A stretch of 64,000 nt of DNA. Origin: Pirellula staleyi DSM 6068 (GTDB lineage: Bacteria > Planctomycetota > Planctomycetia > Pirellulales > Pirellulaceae). The position numbers and the translations under genes were made by a program. A model generated the notes under the pieces. It ran no database searches and was not told the origin of the DNA. It worked only from the letters and a program-made list of their open reading frames with translations. Shown here in pieces: positions 9,520-18,674 of the stretch. Location of the stretch: the NCBI GenBank assembly GCA_945900945.1, contig CAMDKL010000002.1:1-64000 (forward strand), given 5' to 3'. The first letter of the stretch is position 1. Each line of letters opens with the position of its first letter.

Positions 9520-11322
9520 ATGTCTAAGCCAAAGCGGCCCCGTATTGAATCTCCGTCTGTACTTACCGGCGAACAGCGTATCAATAAACTCTTAGCCGCT
9601 GCCGGATTAGGTTCCCGCCGTCAAGTCGACGATCTAATCACGGATGGCAGAGTCGAGATCGATGGCAAGACGGTAACTCAAGTTGGTGTAAAAGTCGATG
9701 CCGACACGGCCAAGATCTCGGTCGATGGCGAACCGCTAAAGCGACATCGCCCCCTTTACTTCGCAGTCCACAAACCCGCGGGCGTGTTGTGTACCAACCG
9801 CGATCCGGAAGGCCGACCTCGTGTCATCGATTTGGTGCCAGGACAGAACCGTCTGTTTCCTGTCGGGCGATTGGACTCGTCCAGCACGGGGCTCATCCTT
9901 TTGACCAACGATGGCGAACTGGCTCAACGCTTGGCCCATCCACGCAACAGTGTTCCCAAAAGTTACTATGTTGTAGTCGCTGGGCAAGTTGAGATGGACT
10001 CCATGCGTCGATTGCAACGCGGAATCTATCTGGCCGAAGGATTTGCAAGAGTTGACGGGGCCAAGATCCGACGTGTTCGAAAGGGATGTACTGAAATCGA
10101 GATCACCTTGAGTGAAGGGAAAAATCGCGAAATCAGACGCGTTCTCGCTCGTCTTGGGCACAAGGTTATCACGCTACGAAGACTCGCAATCGGGCCGCTT
10201 CGATTGGCAACATTGCCAGAAGGAAGCTACCGTCCATTGTCTCAAGAAGAAGTCGTGCAGTTATACAATGCCGTCGAGGAAATAAAACGAGAAAAAAAGA
10301 TCCAACGCAAAGAAAAAGACCGACACCGGTCCGCAGAAATGAGTGGACTCGGTGCAAATGTTGACGAGGATCGATTGGATGTCGTTGCCAGTACCGATGC
10401 CCCGGAGCCCGCAAACGCGAAGGGCCAAAAAGTCAAGAGAAAATCGAAGCAAGAAGATTCAATGGACTCCCTGCCACCGATGTCTGAGAATCCATACAGA
10501 GAAGCGGAGGATCAAGACGACGAGGACTCGGGCTTTAAAGACTCGGTCCTGGTCAAGAGTTCAGGTCCTTCGCTCGACGGAAATGTTCGTCGCGGAAAGG
10601 TTCTCAGCTACAGTGACGAAGACGAAGGTTCGATGGATGAGGCATCGTTTGACGAAGATGATTTCGATGCGACCGGTATGGGATTCGAAAGTTTCGACGA
10701 CGATGATGACATGGACGACGATGAAATGGCAGACGGCGATGAAATGGCAGACGGCGATGAAATGGCCGTCGGCGATGACGCCGTCGGCGGCGATAAAACT
10801 GAGGTTGGAAAAACTCTAAGAAAGAAATCACCGCAAGCTCGCGGCGATCGAACAGCCCGTCCGAATAGGTCGTCTACCCGACAAGGTTCTTCCGGCGAAA
10901 CTGGATCCGGATTCGCTCGTAAGAAAGGGACCGGTCGCCCAACTGGACCCAACAGCGGACAGCGAGGGCGTCCAAGCAGCTCCACAGGACGGACCAGCGG
11001 TTCCGCGAGTCGCAAGGGCGGAACGTCAAGTCGTCTGGGCGTGTCGACCGGCCGGCCTGGTTCAAGTCGCCCAAGCAAAGGCACAGCTCGAACCGGATCC
11101 GGCTTCGGTGGAAAGAAATCGAGTCCCCCACGTGAAGGATTTGGCGGTGGGGCCGCAACTGGGCACGAAGGCCAGACTCAAGCTCGACCAGGCCGATCCT
11201 TGAGTAGCGGGAACCGATCTGCTGGTCCATCAAGAAAGAAAGCAGGTGGCGGAAAGGCGTTCGGAAGCTCGAAAGGCAAAAAAAATAGCGGCAAAGGTCG
11301 TTCCCCAGGCAAACGCGGCTAA
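9520..11322 (+). CDS. RluB-like 23S rRNA pseudouridine synthase with long low-complexity tail
   Basis: 600 residues, more than twice the usual 240-300. Residues about 18-70 are an S4 RNA-binding domain (RINKLLAAAGLGSRRQVDDLI). Residues about 77-250 are the RsuA/RluB catalytic domain with GRLDSSSTGLILLTNDG, where D119 is the catalytic aspartate, and KNREIRRVLARLGH. After about residue 255 the chain is disordered: first charged and Lys/Glu rich, then strongly acidic (about 360-430, with a repeated DGDEMA unit), then a Gly/Ser/Arg/Lys-rich basic end. Such tails may aid RNA or ribosome binding; this is inference. Confidence 0.88.
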   Translation: MSKPKRPRIESPSVLTGEQRINKLLAAAGLGSRRQVDDLITDGRVEIDGKTVTQVGVKVDADTAKISVDGEPLKRHRPLYFAVHKPAGVLCTNRDPEGRPRVIDLVPGQNRLFPVGRLDSSSTGLILLTNDGELAQRLAHPRNSVPKSYYVVVAGQVEMDSMRRLQRGIYLAEGFARVDGAKIRRVRKGCTEIEITLSEGKNREIRRVLARLGHKVITLRRLAIGPLRLATLPEGSYRPLSQEEVVQLYNAVEEIKREKKIQRKEKDRHRSAEMSGLGANVDEDRLDVVASTDAPEPANAKGQKVKRKSKQEDSMDSLPPMSENPYREAEDQDDEDSGFKDSVLVKSSGPSLDGNVRRGKVLSYSDEDEGSMDEASFDEDDFDATGMGFESFDDDDDMDDDEMADGDEMADGDEMAVGDDAVGGDKTEVGKTLRKKSPQARGDRTARPNRSSTRQGSSGETGSGFARKKGTGRPTGPNSGQRGRPSSSTGRTSGSASRKGGTSSRLGVSTGRPGSSRPSKGTARTGSGFGGKKSSPPREGFGGGAATGHEGQTQARPGRSLSSGNRSAGPSRKKAGGGKAFGSSKGKKNSGKGRSPGKRG

Positions 11323-11325
11323 TCC

Positions 11326-12129
11326 ATGACATATCTACAGGTTGAAGGAAAGCGATTCGTCGTTATGGGGGTCGCGAATCGAAAGAGCGTTGCTTTCTTT
11401 ATTGGTAAAGCGCTAGAGTCCAACGGAGCAATCGTTGAGTACGTAGTACGAAGCCAAAAGCGGCGAGACGAAGTTAGCAAGCTGTTTCCTAACAATCCTA
11501 TCTGGATTTGTGATGTCGAGGATGAATTGCAAATAAGCTCGCTCGCGCTAGATCTGGCTAGCAACAAAGCCCCGATCTACGGATTAGTACACTCGATTGC
11601 GTTTGCGGATTACAGCAGCGGAATGAAACCGTTTCACGAAACGACTCGCAGGCAGTTTTTGCAAGCCATGGATATATCCTGCTTTTCGTTCATTGCCGTC
11701 AGCAACGCCGTCAAGGAGTTGCTCTCACCAACCGCCTCTATCGTAACCATCGGCATTTCAACAACGCGGATGGCGAGCGAAAGCTACGGTTTCATGGCAC
11801 CAGTCAAAGCCGCTCTCGATTCCAGTCTCGCGTTCTTGTCGAAATCGTTTAGTCGTTTTTCGAAAATTCGATTCAATGCAGTAGGGGCGGGACTATTGAA
11901 AACGAGCGCTTCGGCCGGTATACCAGGCTACGTGGACGCTTATATTTTTGCAGAGAAAGCAATTCCGCGTGGCACCGGTGTTACAACTCAGGAGGTTGCA
12001 GACACCGTATTGTTTTTGCTAAGCCCTCGTTCGTCTGGGATTACCGCTCAGACTTTGGTGGTCGACGCGGGAATGTCCACCAACTACTTCGACAACGAAA
12101 TCGTATCACGCGTCGCGGGCGGCCATTGA
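11326..12129 (+). CDS. FabI-like enoyl-ACP reductase (SDR superfamily)
   Basis: 267 residues, normal for Fab[17 protein letters not shown] is the FabI-type nucleotide-binding variant, HSIAFAD and [11 protein letters not shown] follow, and the Y-x6-K pair is Y154/K161 in [15 protein letters not shown]. FabI proteins usually also have a conserved tyrosine ten residues before the catalytic one; here that position is isoleucine. It may therefore be a divergent FabI or a related short-chain reductase. The ATG comes 3 bases after the stop of the upstream pseudouridine synthase gene, so the two are probably co-transcribed. Confidence 0.8.
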   Translation: MTYLQVEGKRFVVMGVANRKSVAFFIGKALESNGAIVEYVVRSQKRRDEVSKLFPNNPIWICDVEDELQISSLALDLASNKAPIYGLVHSIAFADYSSGMKPFHETTRRQFLQAMDISCFSFIAVSNAVKELLSPTASIVTIGISTTRMASESYGFMAPVKAALDSSLAFLSKSFSRFSKIRFNAVGAGLLKTSASAGIPGYVDAYIFAEKAIPRGTGVTTQEVADTVLFLLSPRSSGITAQTLVVDAGMSTNYFDNEIVSRVAGGH

Positions 12130-12232
12130 AACTACGGGAAAGCGAGCAATACAAGAAGTTAGCAATAGGAGCATGGTAGTGTACTTAGTCCTGATAAGGA
12201 CAAAATGATTTAGCCATGGGCGTCAGCCAAAT

Positions 12233-12279
12233 GGCACTCACTTTGCGATTTCGTGAACCGGCGGGCGCTAGCCCCGGGC
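12233..12279 (-). repeat. 47-bp interspersed repeat, copy 1
   Basis: The reverse complement begins GCCCGGGGCTAGCGCCC and continues into a segment with GGTTCACGAAA. The same element stands at 20942-20988 and 56795-56841. Similarity to copy 2 seems to run on for about 15 bases past the TGCC end. The GGGGCTAGCGCCC core is an imperfect palindrome. Confidence 0.8.
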
Positions 12280-12453
12280 CTAAATTCGCTGGCGAATTCG
12301 CCTAATACGAAGCCCGAGGACAGCGACAATTGTTTAAAGACCCAATTCCATGGGCTCGCGCCGATGGCTAAAATATTTCAACGCGTCGCGGCTATCCCGG
12401 ATTATTCATTCGCTGTAGGGAGATAGCCAAATGGCTCAGTTTAAACCCAATTC

Positions 12454-12459
12454 TAAGGA
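12454..12459 (+). promoter_or_regulatory. Ribosome binding site deciding the start at 12466
   Basis: TAAGGA touches a possible TTG start at 12460 but has a normal 6-base spacing to the ATG at 12466, so the ATG is preferred. Confidence 0.6.
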
Positions 12460-12465
12460 TTGACG

Positions 12466-13743
12466 ATGAACAGACACCCCCTGGTTTTGCGACGTCGCGA
12501 GTTTTTAATAGCGTCCAGCATGGCGGCAGCTACAGTAAGTCGGACGAACAACCCACTCTGGGCCTATTCTGCCCCGATTTTGGAGCTGCCTCCACCTAAG
12601 AAAACGGTCGCCGCAGTGGTAACTGTGTATCGCAAGGATTCACATGCCGATGTGCTCCTTGGAAAGATCTTAGACGGCTGGAAGCAAGACGGTGGTAGTG
12701 GTCCAGCACTGCGACTTGTGTCACTTTACGTCGATCAATTCCCTAGCGATGATTTGTCGAAATCGCTTGCGACGAAGCACGGATTTTCGCTAACTTCGAC
12801 AATTCGAGAAGCAATCACACTAGGCACGAATTCCGTTGCGGTCGACGGCGTATTAAGTATAGGCGAACACGGTGACTATCCTTGGAATGACAAGGAACAA
12901 CACTTGTATCCTCGTCGGCGGTTCTTCGAAGAGATCACCGCTACGTTTTCTGCGTATGGGAGAGTCGTTCCCGTTTTTAATGACAAGCATCCAGGACCGG
13001 AATGGTCCGATGCTAAGTGGATGTACGAAAGAGCCAAAGAATTAAAAGTACCTTGGATGGCAGGTTCCTCGCTGCCAATGAGTTTTCGGGAGCCGGACGT
13101 CACGATCCCTTGGGGCTGCCATGTCGAAGCGTGCTTGGGAGTGGGATATTCGGGATTGGATGTCTATGGATTTCATACACTTGAATTCTTGCAATGCATA
13201 TTAGAACGACGGGCAAACGCGGAGAAAGGCGTGCGCTCGGTACAATGCTTGCCAACGGATGAGATTCCGCGATTACTGAAAGATGGGACAATACGCCATG
13301 ATCTTTTCGACGCTGCGTTAGCGACTAGCCGAACCCATCGCAAAGCAGTTCTCGAATCGTCCATTCCAGAGGGAGCCGTTTTCTTAATTCAGTACCAGGA
13401 TGGATTGCTTGCTCCAGTTCTCATGCTCTCAGGCCTAGCCAACGGTATCTCAGCTGCGTTCAAAACGTCTGATGGGAATGTGATTTCTGCGAGAACCGAA
13501 GAGCGCGTTGAACCGAGATATCCTCATTTTGCCTATTTACTTAAGGGAATTGAACAGATGATCCTGACAGGCCGTCCTGCTTATCCGGTTGAGCGAACGT
13601 TGCTCACCGCTGGAGCGCTTGACCGACTGTTAACATCGCGCAAAGAAGGCTACCGAAATTTGGAGACCCCTGAACTGCTCATACCCTATGTCCCTGTGGA
13701 TTATGCCTATGCACCACACATCGACCTGACCAGAACGAGGTAA
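12466..13743 (+). CDS. Tat-exported conserved protein of unknown function
   Basis: 425 residues from the ATG. The N-terminus LRRREFLIASSMAAATVS is a twin-arginine signal. The mature part starts after a proline-rich linker (LELPPPKKTVAAVV). Visible features include a DGVLSIGEHGDYPWNDKEQ segment, PVFNDKHPGPEWSDAKWMYERA, and GCHVEACLGVGYSGLDVYGFH. Predicted secreted proteins like it are common in planctomycetes, but I do not recognise a characterised family. A role in degradation or sugar metabolism is possible but not shown. Its last 65 bases overlap, in the opposite direction, the PEP-CTERM relic. Confidence 0.8.
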   Translation: MNRHPLVLRRREFLIASSMAAATVSRTNNPLWAYSAPILELPPPKKTVAAVVTVYRKDSHADVLLGKILDGWKQDGGSGPALRLVSLYVDQFPSDDLSKSLATKHGFSLTSTIREAITLGTNSVAVDGVLSIGEHGDYPWNDKEQHLYPRRRFFEEITATFSAYGRVVPVFNDKHPGPEWSDAKWMYERAKELKVPWMAGSSLPMSFREPDVTIPWGCHVEACLGVGYSGLDVYGFHTLEFLQCILERRANAEKGVRSVQCLPTDEIPRLLKDGTIRHDLFDAALATSRTHRKAVLESSIPEGAVFLIQYQDGLLAPVLMLSGLANGISAAFKTSDGNVISARTEERVEPRYPHFAYLLKGIEQMILTGRPAYPVERTLLTAGALDRLLTSRKEGYRNLETPELLIPYVPVDYAYAPHIDLTRTR

Positions 13744-14093
13744 CCTTCTCTATACGCAGCCTCGGTCGCCGGTAACCTGCTGCTAAGCCTGTTCCGATAA
13801 AAAAAAGCCATGTGCCGATGCTCGCTGGTTCGGGGACGGACACTAATTGCAAATTCTCTTCAATCAGAATTTGCTTCGTCCCGGCAGGAATTACCAACCC
13901 CGCCAATTCAATATTTGACTCCCCATACAGTCCACCAATTCCATCCGAAACGCCCAACACTTCCAGCCCCGCCAAATGCCGCACCCCGTAGTCCGCCTTC
14001 ACTATTGTCGGTCAACTGCAACGAATTAGTATGAACACAATAGCAATAGTGGCTTGGCAGACGATTCTGCTCGGCTGGCTCCCCAATATGCAT
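13679..14093 (-). pseudogene. Relic of a PEP-CTERM exported protein
   Basis: On the minus strand 13679-14002 reads as an open C-terminal part: SNIELAGLVIPAGTKQILIE, then a PEP-CTERM tail with VPEPAS, a hydrophobic helix WLFFIGTGLAAGY and the basic cluster RRPRLR. Upstream in the same frame a TGA appears four codons before the only start-like GTG. The frame beside it (to 14093) carries NSLQLTDNSEGG, which looks like the preceding part, so a frameshift seems to have split the gene. There is no full signal peptide. PEP-CTERM proteins are sorted by an exosortase; none lies in this window. Confidence 0.6.
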
Positions 14094-14356
14094 GCTCCAG
14101 CGTCAATTGCCGATTTTTGAATGTCAATTTTTTTCCGTAGATTTTGCTAATCCAGCGTAACCATCGCTTTTTTTTCGCACTTTAAGCTGCCTAACGAAGG
14201 AGTTTGCCCGATGCGAAATGCTCGCGTAGTTCGGTTCCCGTGAAAAACTAAACTTGAAGCATGGGCGGTCCTACACTCCAGGGTCGACGATTTAGAAAAT
14301 ACCGGAAGTTCAAGTCATTGGTGGGACTCGATCTAGGCTACTCGGAATGAAATGCT

Positions 14357-14362
14357 TATACT
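14357..14362 (+). promoter_or_regulatory. Possible -10 of the tRNA-Gln gene
   Basis: TATACT stands 21 bases before the first tRNA base, giving a short leader. No clear -35 is seen. Confidence 0.35.
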
Positions 14363-14383
14363 CCTCATGGAATCTCTATCCAC

Positions 14384-14454
14384 TGGGGCGTGGTGTAATG
14401 GTAGCACAATAGACTCTGACTCTGTTTGTCTAGGTTCGAATCCTAGCGTCCTAA
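14384..14454 (+). tRNA. tRNA-Gln, anticodon CTG
   Basis: A complete cloverleaf can be drawn. Acceptor TGGGGCG pairs with CGTCCTA (two G-T pairs); D stem GTGT/GCAC; anticodon stem ATAGA/TCTGT with loop CTCTGAC, placing CTG at 14416-14418 after the invariant T; T stem CTAGG/CCTAG with loop TTCGAAT; discriminator A at 14454. The CCA end is not encoded. It reads CAG codons. It stands alone with no other RNA gene nearby. Confidence 0.93.
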
Positions 14455-14534
14455 TAGGTTTTTCGAAGGGTACTACACCCGATCGGTAGAACCAACCTGA
14501 TCACAGAATTTTCGTTAGTAAGCAGAGGTATCAA

Positions 14535-15818
14535 TCACACCAAAGCCAACTCAAAGCCCGGAACGATACCGGTGCTGGAACCGAAGGCTTTTGCGTCTGT
14601 ACCCAAGCGAAGAAGGAATTGCACATAGAGATTGCAGAGAGGTATGTTTTTCTTGGGGTCGAAGGCGAGGTATTGACCGTGTTGAAAGCCGCCACCCGCG
14701 ACAATGATCGGAAGGTTCTGGTTATCGTGACTGCTGGCGTTGCCTAGGTTGCTGCCGAAAAGCACAATTGTTCGGTCTAGCAACGTGGTTCCCTCCTCGC
14801 GAGTACCCTTGAGCTTCGTGAGCAATTCTCCAAATAGCTGCATCTGCTGGATCTCGATAACGCGTAGTTCAGCTAGCTTCGCTGGATCCTGTCCGTGGTG
14901 CGAGAGGTTGTGCCAATCCTGCGTGACCCCTGCAATCACTGGCACTGCATTTAGTCCATTCAATGCAAAAGTAATAAAGCGAGTCGAGTCCGTTTGCAAC
15001 GCGAGGTGCATCAGGTCAATCATCAACCGCACCCGCGACGGAACCTCAACCGAACTGGCAATGTCGACCGGCGACTTGGCAGCGACCGTCGGCTTCGCCC
15101 GGCGAGACCAGTCCTGTGCCTTGATCATTCGCTGCTCGACTTCGCGGACCGAGCTAAAGTACTCATCAAGCTTCTGCAGATCCTGAACACCGAGGCCACG
15201 CTGAAAATCCTTGGCCTCTTCCAAGATGGTGTCCATAATGCTCTGCCCCTGTTTGAGCCGCTGCACCTGTGCGTCGATCTCCTTGGGTGTACCGTCGACG
15301 AACATACTCTTGAAGACTCGCGATGGACGCTCTTCGGCAGGAATCGGCACGCCGCTTCGAGTAAAAGAGAGCCCACGGCTTGACGAGGAAGCGAGCACTA
15401 ACGATCCAATCCGCGTGTCCGGCACAAGCTGCTCGATGGCGTATTGGTCGAGCGAAATGGTATTCTTGAAATTGTCCGCACGAGGATGCGGAGCAGAGGT
15501 GAGGTAACACAATTCGGCTGGATGTCCGCCGTCGACCTCGGGGTGCGAGAGTCCTGAGAATACAGTCAGGTCGTCACGGAATTCCCGAATCGGTTCGAGA
15601 TAGGGTGTCAGTTCGTAATCGCGCCCGGCCGACTCTGGAAACAAGTTCGGCGTGTGCAAACCGAGCGTCGTGTTGATGCAAATCATCCGTCGAGGTGGCT
15701 CGTTCAAAGCGGAGGCTTGAGTTTGCGAAGGCCCCATCACCTCCAATAATGGCAATGTCATCGTGACGCCAGCGCGACGCAATAAAGTTCGGCGAGAAAA
15801 TCGATGTCGACTGGTCAT
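14535..15818 (-). CDS. Tat-exported DUF1552 family protein
   Basis: 427 residues. The N-terminus SRRTLLRRAGVTMTLPLLEVMGP is a twin-arginine signal. The body fits DUF1552: PPRRMICINTTLGLHTPNLFPE, FSGLSHPEVDGGHPAELCYLTSAPHP, DQYAIEQLVPDTRIGSLVLASS, and LFGSNLGNASSHDNQNLPIIVAGGGF near the end. Members are almost always coded next to a DUF1592 cytochrome-like protein, as here, 7 bp downstream of it. The role is unknown; envelope or periplasmic oxidation of polymers has been suggested for such pairs. Confidence 0.92.
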   Translation of the reverse strand: MTSRHRFSRRTLLRRAGVTMTLPLLEVMGPSQTQASALNEPPRRMICINTTLGLHTPNLFPESAGRDYELTPYLEPIREFRDDLTVFSGLSHPEVDGGHPAELCYLTSAPHPRADNFKNTISLDQYAIEQLVPDTRIGSLVLASSSSRGLSFTRSGVPIPAEERPSRVFKSMFVDGTPKEIDAQVQRLKQGQSIMDTILEEAKDFQRGLGVQDLQKLDEYFSSVREVEQRMIKAQDWSRRAKPTVAAKSPVDIASSVEVPSRVRLMIDLMHLALQTDSTRFITFALNGLNAVPVIAGVTQDWHNLSHHGQDPAKLAELRVIEIQQMQLFGELLTKLKGTREEGTTLLDRTIVLFGSNLGNASSHDNQNLPIIVAGGGFQHGQYLAFDPKKNIPLCNLYVQFLLRLGTDAKAFGSSTGIVPGFELALV

Positions 15819-15825
15819 GTTTCAT

Positions 15826-18231
15826 TCACTTCTTTTGAAAGAGCTCGCTAGCGACAATCGCTTGTACGATTGCTCGCAGTCCGTAATCAGAAGCCTTGGC
15901 CTCCTCAAGAATCTTGTTCACTACTTGGTGATCGCGGAAACCGACAGGGTGACCGGTTGCGTAGGTCACGAGTTTTTCGGTAACACATCGAGCGATCTGC
16001 TCGGGATGGTCGAGCAATATTTTTTTAAGCTCGGCAACGTCCGAAAACCTCTGACCGTCGGCCATCGTATCACCAGCTTCAATCGATCGTCCTTCGCCAT
16101 ATTGATAGGCGGCGAGGTATTTTGCAAGCGGTCCGATTCGGTTATTGACCCATTCCTTTCGCTCAGCAACGACACGGTAGCGCTGCCGCCAACCACCGAT
16201 AGCGTCATAGTTTTCCAACGCGAATCCAAGCGGGTCGATACGCGTATGGCAGCCTGCGCAGTTTTCCGTCGCTCGGTGTTTCGCCAGTTGCTCGCGGATA
16301 GTCGTCGCGCCCCGAATGTCCGGCTCAACTGCGGGTACGTTGGGTGGCGGCGGAGGGACCGGTCTGCCTAAGATGCGGTCGAGGACCCACACGCCGCGAA
16401 TGACCGGCGAAGTTGACGTGCCGTTGGCTGTGACTTTGAGGATGCTCGCGTGAGTAAGCACACCGCCTCGATGATGCTCGGGCTTGAGCATCACTTTGCG
16501 AAACGCAACGCCATGTATATCCGGAATTCCGTAGTGCTTCGCAAGCCGCCCATTGAGAATCGCAAACTCGGAATCGACGATGTTTCGCAGGCTTAGATTT
16601 TCCTTTAGCAATTCGTTGAAGAAAAGTTGCGTCTCGCGTACCGACGACCACTGCAACAGCTCCTCAAACTCTGGGTAGAGCGTCTTGTCCGGAGTGGTTG
16701 CAGAAATTTCACGCTGACTTAGCCATTGGCCAGTGAAATTTTCCGTGAAGGCACTCGCTCTCGGATGCAAAAGCATTCGTTCGACCTGAGCATGCAGCAC
16801 TTCAGGTTGGTGCAACGATTTGTGATGCGCCAAATTATAGAGGGTCTCATCAGGCACCGTACTCCAAAGGAAATACGATAGTCGCGACGCAAGCGCATGG
16901 TCATCAAGTCTTCCGGTTGGCTCACGGAGGTAAAGGAATTTCGGCGATGCAAGTACCGCCTTATAGCCCGATCGTAATGCAGCCTCAAACGATTGTCCGT
17001 TATCTAGCGATTTGGAGACAACAGACGAAAACGGTATCACTTCGGCCTCCGTCGTAGGGCGTCGAAAGGCTTTTGGAAGCATCGCACGCAATAATTTTAC
17101 CGCCTCCGCGTGCGTGCCCAATTTCGGATCAACATCCCCGAACACGCGGCGATAACTCTCGGTTGGCCACGCTTCAGGAAGTGGGCCCTCGACTTCTATC
17201 CAATGAATGTGTAGCCCTGGTCCTGGGTAATCCTGCATCGTATCCTGCTTCAGATAGACGAACGGCAAGGCCACAGGCACGATTTTGATCGTGTCGTTCT
17301 TCGCGCCCAGTCGTTCTTCGAATTCGATGATGGCAGGCTCACCGGGCGGTGCATCGAAGTAACCCAGGTGCCGTGAAAAGTTTCCGCTCACAACAAAATT
17401 GCCGAGCAACGCAGCGAACGCTAACGGAGTGTCTGAGTTGTGAGCCGAGGCTGCGATCCGAAATCGGTAGCGTCCTGGCGCCGGAGCCTTGAACTGACGA
17501 AGGTCTGACGCCGAATCCCCGCTGCTACGGAATAGGATTACTCCGTCATCGCGCTTCCAGGCTCCAGCCAAGAACCACTTGGGGAGCGAATCATAGAGAT
17601 CGAAACGCTCTGTCTTGCTAATTAGATTGTGAACCGGCGCGATAGCCTCGTTGATCACAACGTCGGCTGCTTCGAGGTATCGCTCCATCAGTACCGGCGA
17701 GATATTGAGCGACGCGCCTACGTTGTCAAAGCCATGCGAAACCGCATCCTCAGGTAACATCTCCTTCACCGATACATTGACATCGAAGAGATCGCGAACG
17801 CTGTTTTCATACTCGACGCGATTGAGTCGTCTCAAAACCACGCGTCCTTCGGTTCTCAGCGTCGCAGAAGCCTCATCGAGCAGAATGGATAACCGTTTCA
17901 CCATATCCGCGACCTGCTCGGTTTGGGGTCGCGGTTCCTTAATAGGAGGCATCTCACCAGATTGAACACGCGATACGATTTCCCGCCACCGGTCGAAGGT
18001 CGTTGGCTGAGTGAGGTCGGCATCCAGTTGATCGAGCCGTAAATCGCCTTTGGACTCATCAGGGCCATGACAACGAAAGCAATGTTCCTTTAAAAACAGC
18101 TGGGCGATACTGATGACACTATCGGTACCCAACGCTTCAAGTGAAATCTCGCTCGCTACAAGAGTGGCGTTTTCGCAAATCAACACAAGCAAAAGCAATC
18201 TAGCACGATTGAGGATTTTCCTGTTGAGCAA
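15826..18231 (-). CDS. Secreted cytochrome-like protein with DUF1587/1592/1588/1585 modules
   Basis: 801 residues. A short N-terminal signal-like hydrophobic stretch is followed by a c-type haem motif CFRCH in LKEHCFRCHGPDESKGDLRLDQ (planctomycete cytochrome PSCyt type). The following modules match the DUF1587, DUF1595, DUF1592, DUF1588 and DUF1585 set: VVLRRLNRVEYENSVRDLFD, ASRLSYFLWSTVPDETL, RGVLTHASILKVTANGTSTSPVIRG, then a second Cys pair CAGCHTRIDPLGFALENYD, and KLVTYATGHPVG near the end. It probably acts as an extracytoplasmic haem protein together with the DUF1552 product encoded next. Confidence 0.92.
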   Translation of the reverse strand: MLNRKILNRARLLLLVLICENATLVASEISLEALGTDSVISIAQLFLKEHCFRCHGPDESKGDLRLDQLDADLTQPTTFDRWREIVSRVQSGEMPPIKEPRPQTEQVADMVKRLSILLDEASATLRTEGRVVLRRLNRVEYENSVRDLFDVNVSVKEMLPEDAVSHGFDNVGASLNISPVLMERYLEAADVVINEAIAPVHNLISKTERFDLYDSLPKWFLAGAWKRDDGVILFRSSGDSASDLRQFKAPAPGRYRFRIAASAHNSDTPLAFAALLGNFVVSGNFSRHLGYFDAPPGEPAIIEFEERLGAKNDTIKIVPVALPFVYLKQDTMQDYPGPGLHIHWIEVEGPLPEAWPTESYRRVFGDVDPKLGTHAEAVKLLRAMLPKAFRRPTTEAEVIPFSSVVSKSLDNGQSFEAALRSGYKAVLASPKFLYLREPTGRLDDHALASRLSYFLWSTVPDETLYNLAHHKSLHQPEVLHAQVERMLLHPRASAFTENFTGQWLSQREISATTPDKTLYPEFEELLQWSSVRETQLFFNELLKENLSLRNIVDSEFAILNGRLAKHYGIPDIHGVAFRKVMLKPEHHRGGVLTHASILKVTANGTSTSPVIRGVWVLDRILGRPVPPPPPNVPAVEPDIRGATTIREQLAKHRATENCAGCHTRIDPLGFALENYDAIGGWRQRYRVVAERKEWVNNRIGPLAKYLAAYQYGEGRSIEAGDTMADGQRFSDVAELKKILLDHPEQIARCVTEKLVTYATGHPVGFRDHQVVNKILEEAKASDYGLRAIVQAIVASELFQKK

Positions 18232-18674
18232 GTTCTGAATACTCCCAAAAATCTAGAATCATCAAGTGATAGCAGTAGAACCTACACACGTCGAAAAAAT
18301 CTTTTCGAAAACCCATTGTAACCACGAAAAATCCCATGAACTACCACGAAATAATTACATCGCGCCAGGCATCGACAATCGCGATGTCGATAAAAGGATG
18401 TAGTTTCGTTAGTGTGCGGCTTGTAAATGCGACGAAATCCATTTCAACAGAGTATGCAGAAGGAATGGTCTGAATCCTATCGGCTAATTGTAAAAAGAAT
18501 GTAAGTCTCGGTGCGAATCCTACGGACCGCCTGAAAACCATATTGGGCCACATCACGCTAGGCCGGTTTCCATTTTGGATGATTTCTTGTAATATCTCCA
18601 GTATTTCGCAGGTGCAACGGGCGTTCGGTTTCAACCTACATCCGTTCTTTTGGATTCGACTAGGAAGTCAACCG
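18232..18674. other. Long leader region before tyrS
   Basis: 443 bases between divergent genes. Plus-strand frames running into tyrS (from 18543) lack family similarity before 18675. A 97-residue minus-strand frame (18341-18634) cannot be matched to anything. A string GGTGCGAATCCTACGGACC near 18500 is reminiscent of part of a cobalamin riboswitch, but the remaining conserved boxes are not visible. Confidence 0.4.

Larger units (their letters stand above)
12130..12465. other. Intergenic region holding the 47-bp repeat
   Basis: 336 bases between the FabI-like gene and the next Tat-exported protein. Besides the 47-bp repeat, a following stretch GAAGCCCGAGGACAGCG resembles, in reverse, the TCGCTGGCGCTTCGGGCTT found at 2167-2185. 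I see no coding signal or RNA gene. Confidence 0.5.

Noticed and set aside
10604..11084. Long reverse-strand frames opposite the pseudouridine synthase tail
   Set aside because: They come from the low-complexity acidic and Gly/Ser/Arg coding; no start or family support.
18480..18545. Cobalamin riboswitch-like string (GGTGCGAATCC...GGACCGCC) upstream of tyrS
   Set aside because: Only one box resembles the riboswitch; the other conserved boxes and a clear fold are missing, and tyrS is not a usual target.
18341..18634. 97-residue minus-strand frame before tyrS
   Set aside because: No ribosome site or known family; it overlaps the tyrS leader. It could be a decayed gene, but the evidence is too weak.
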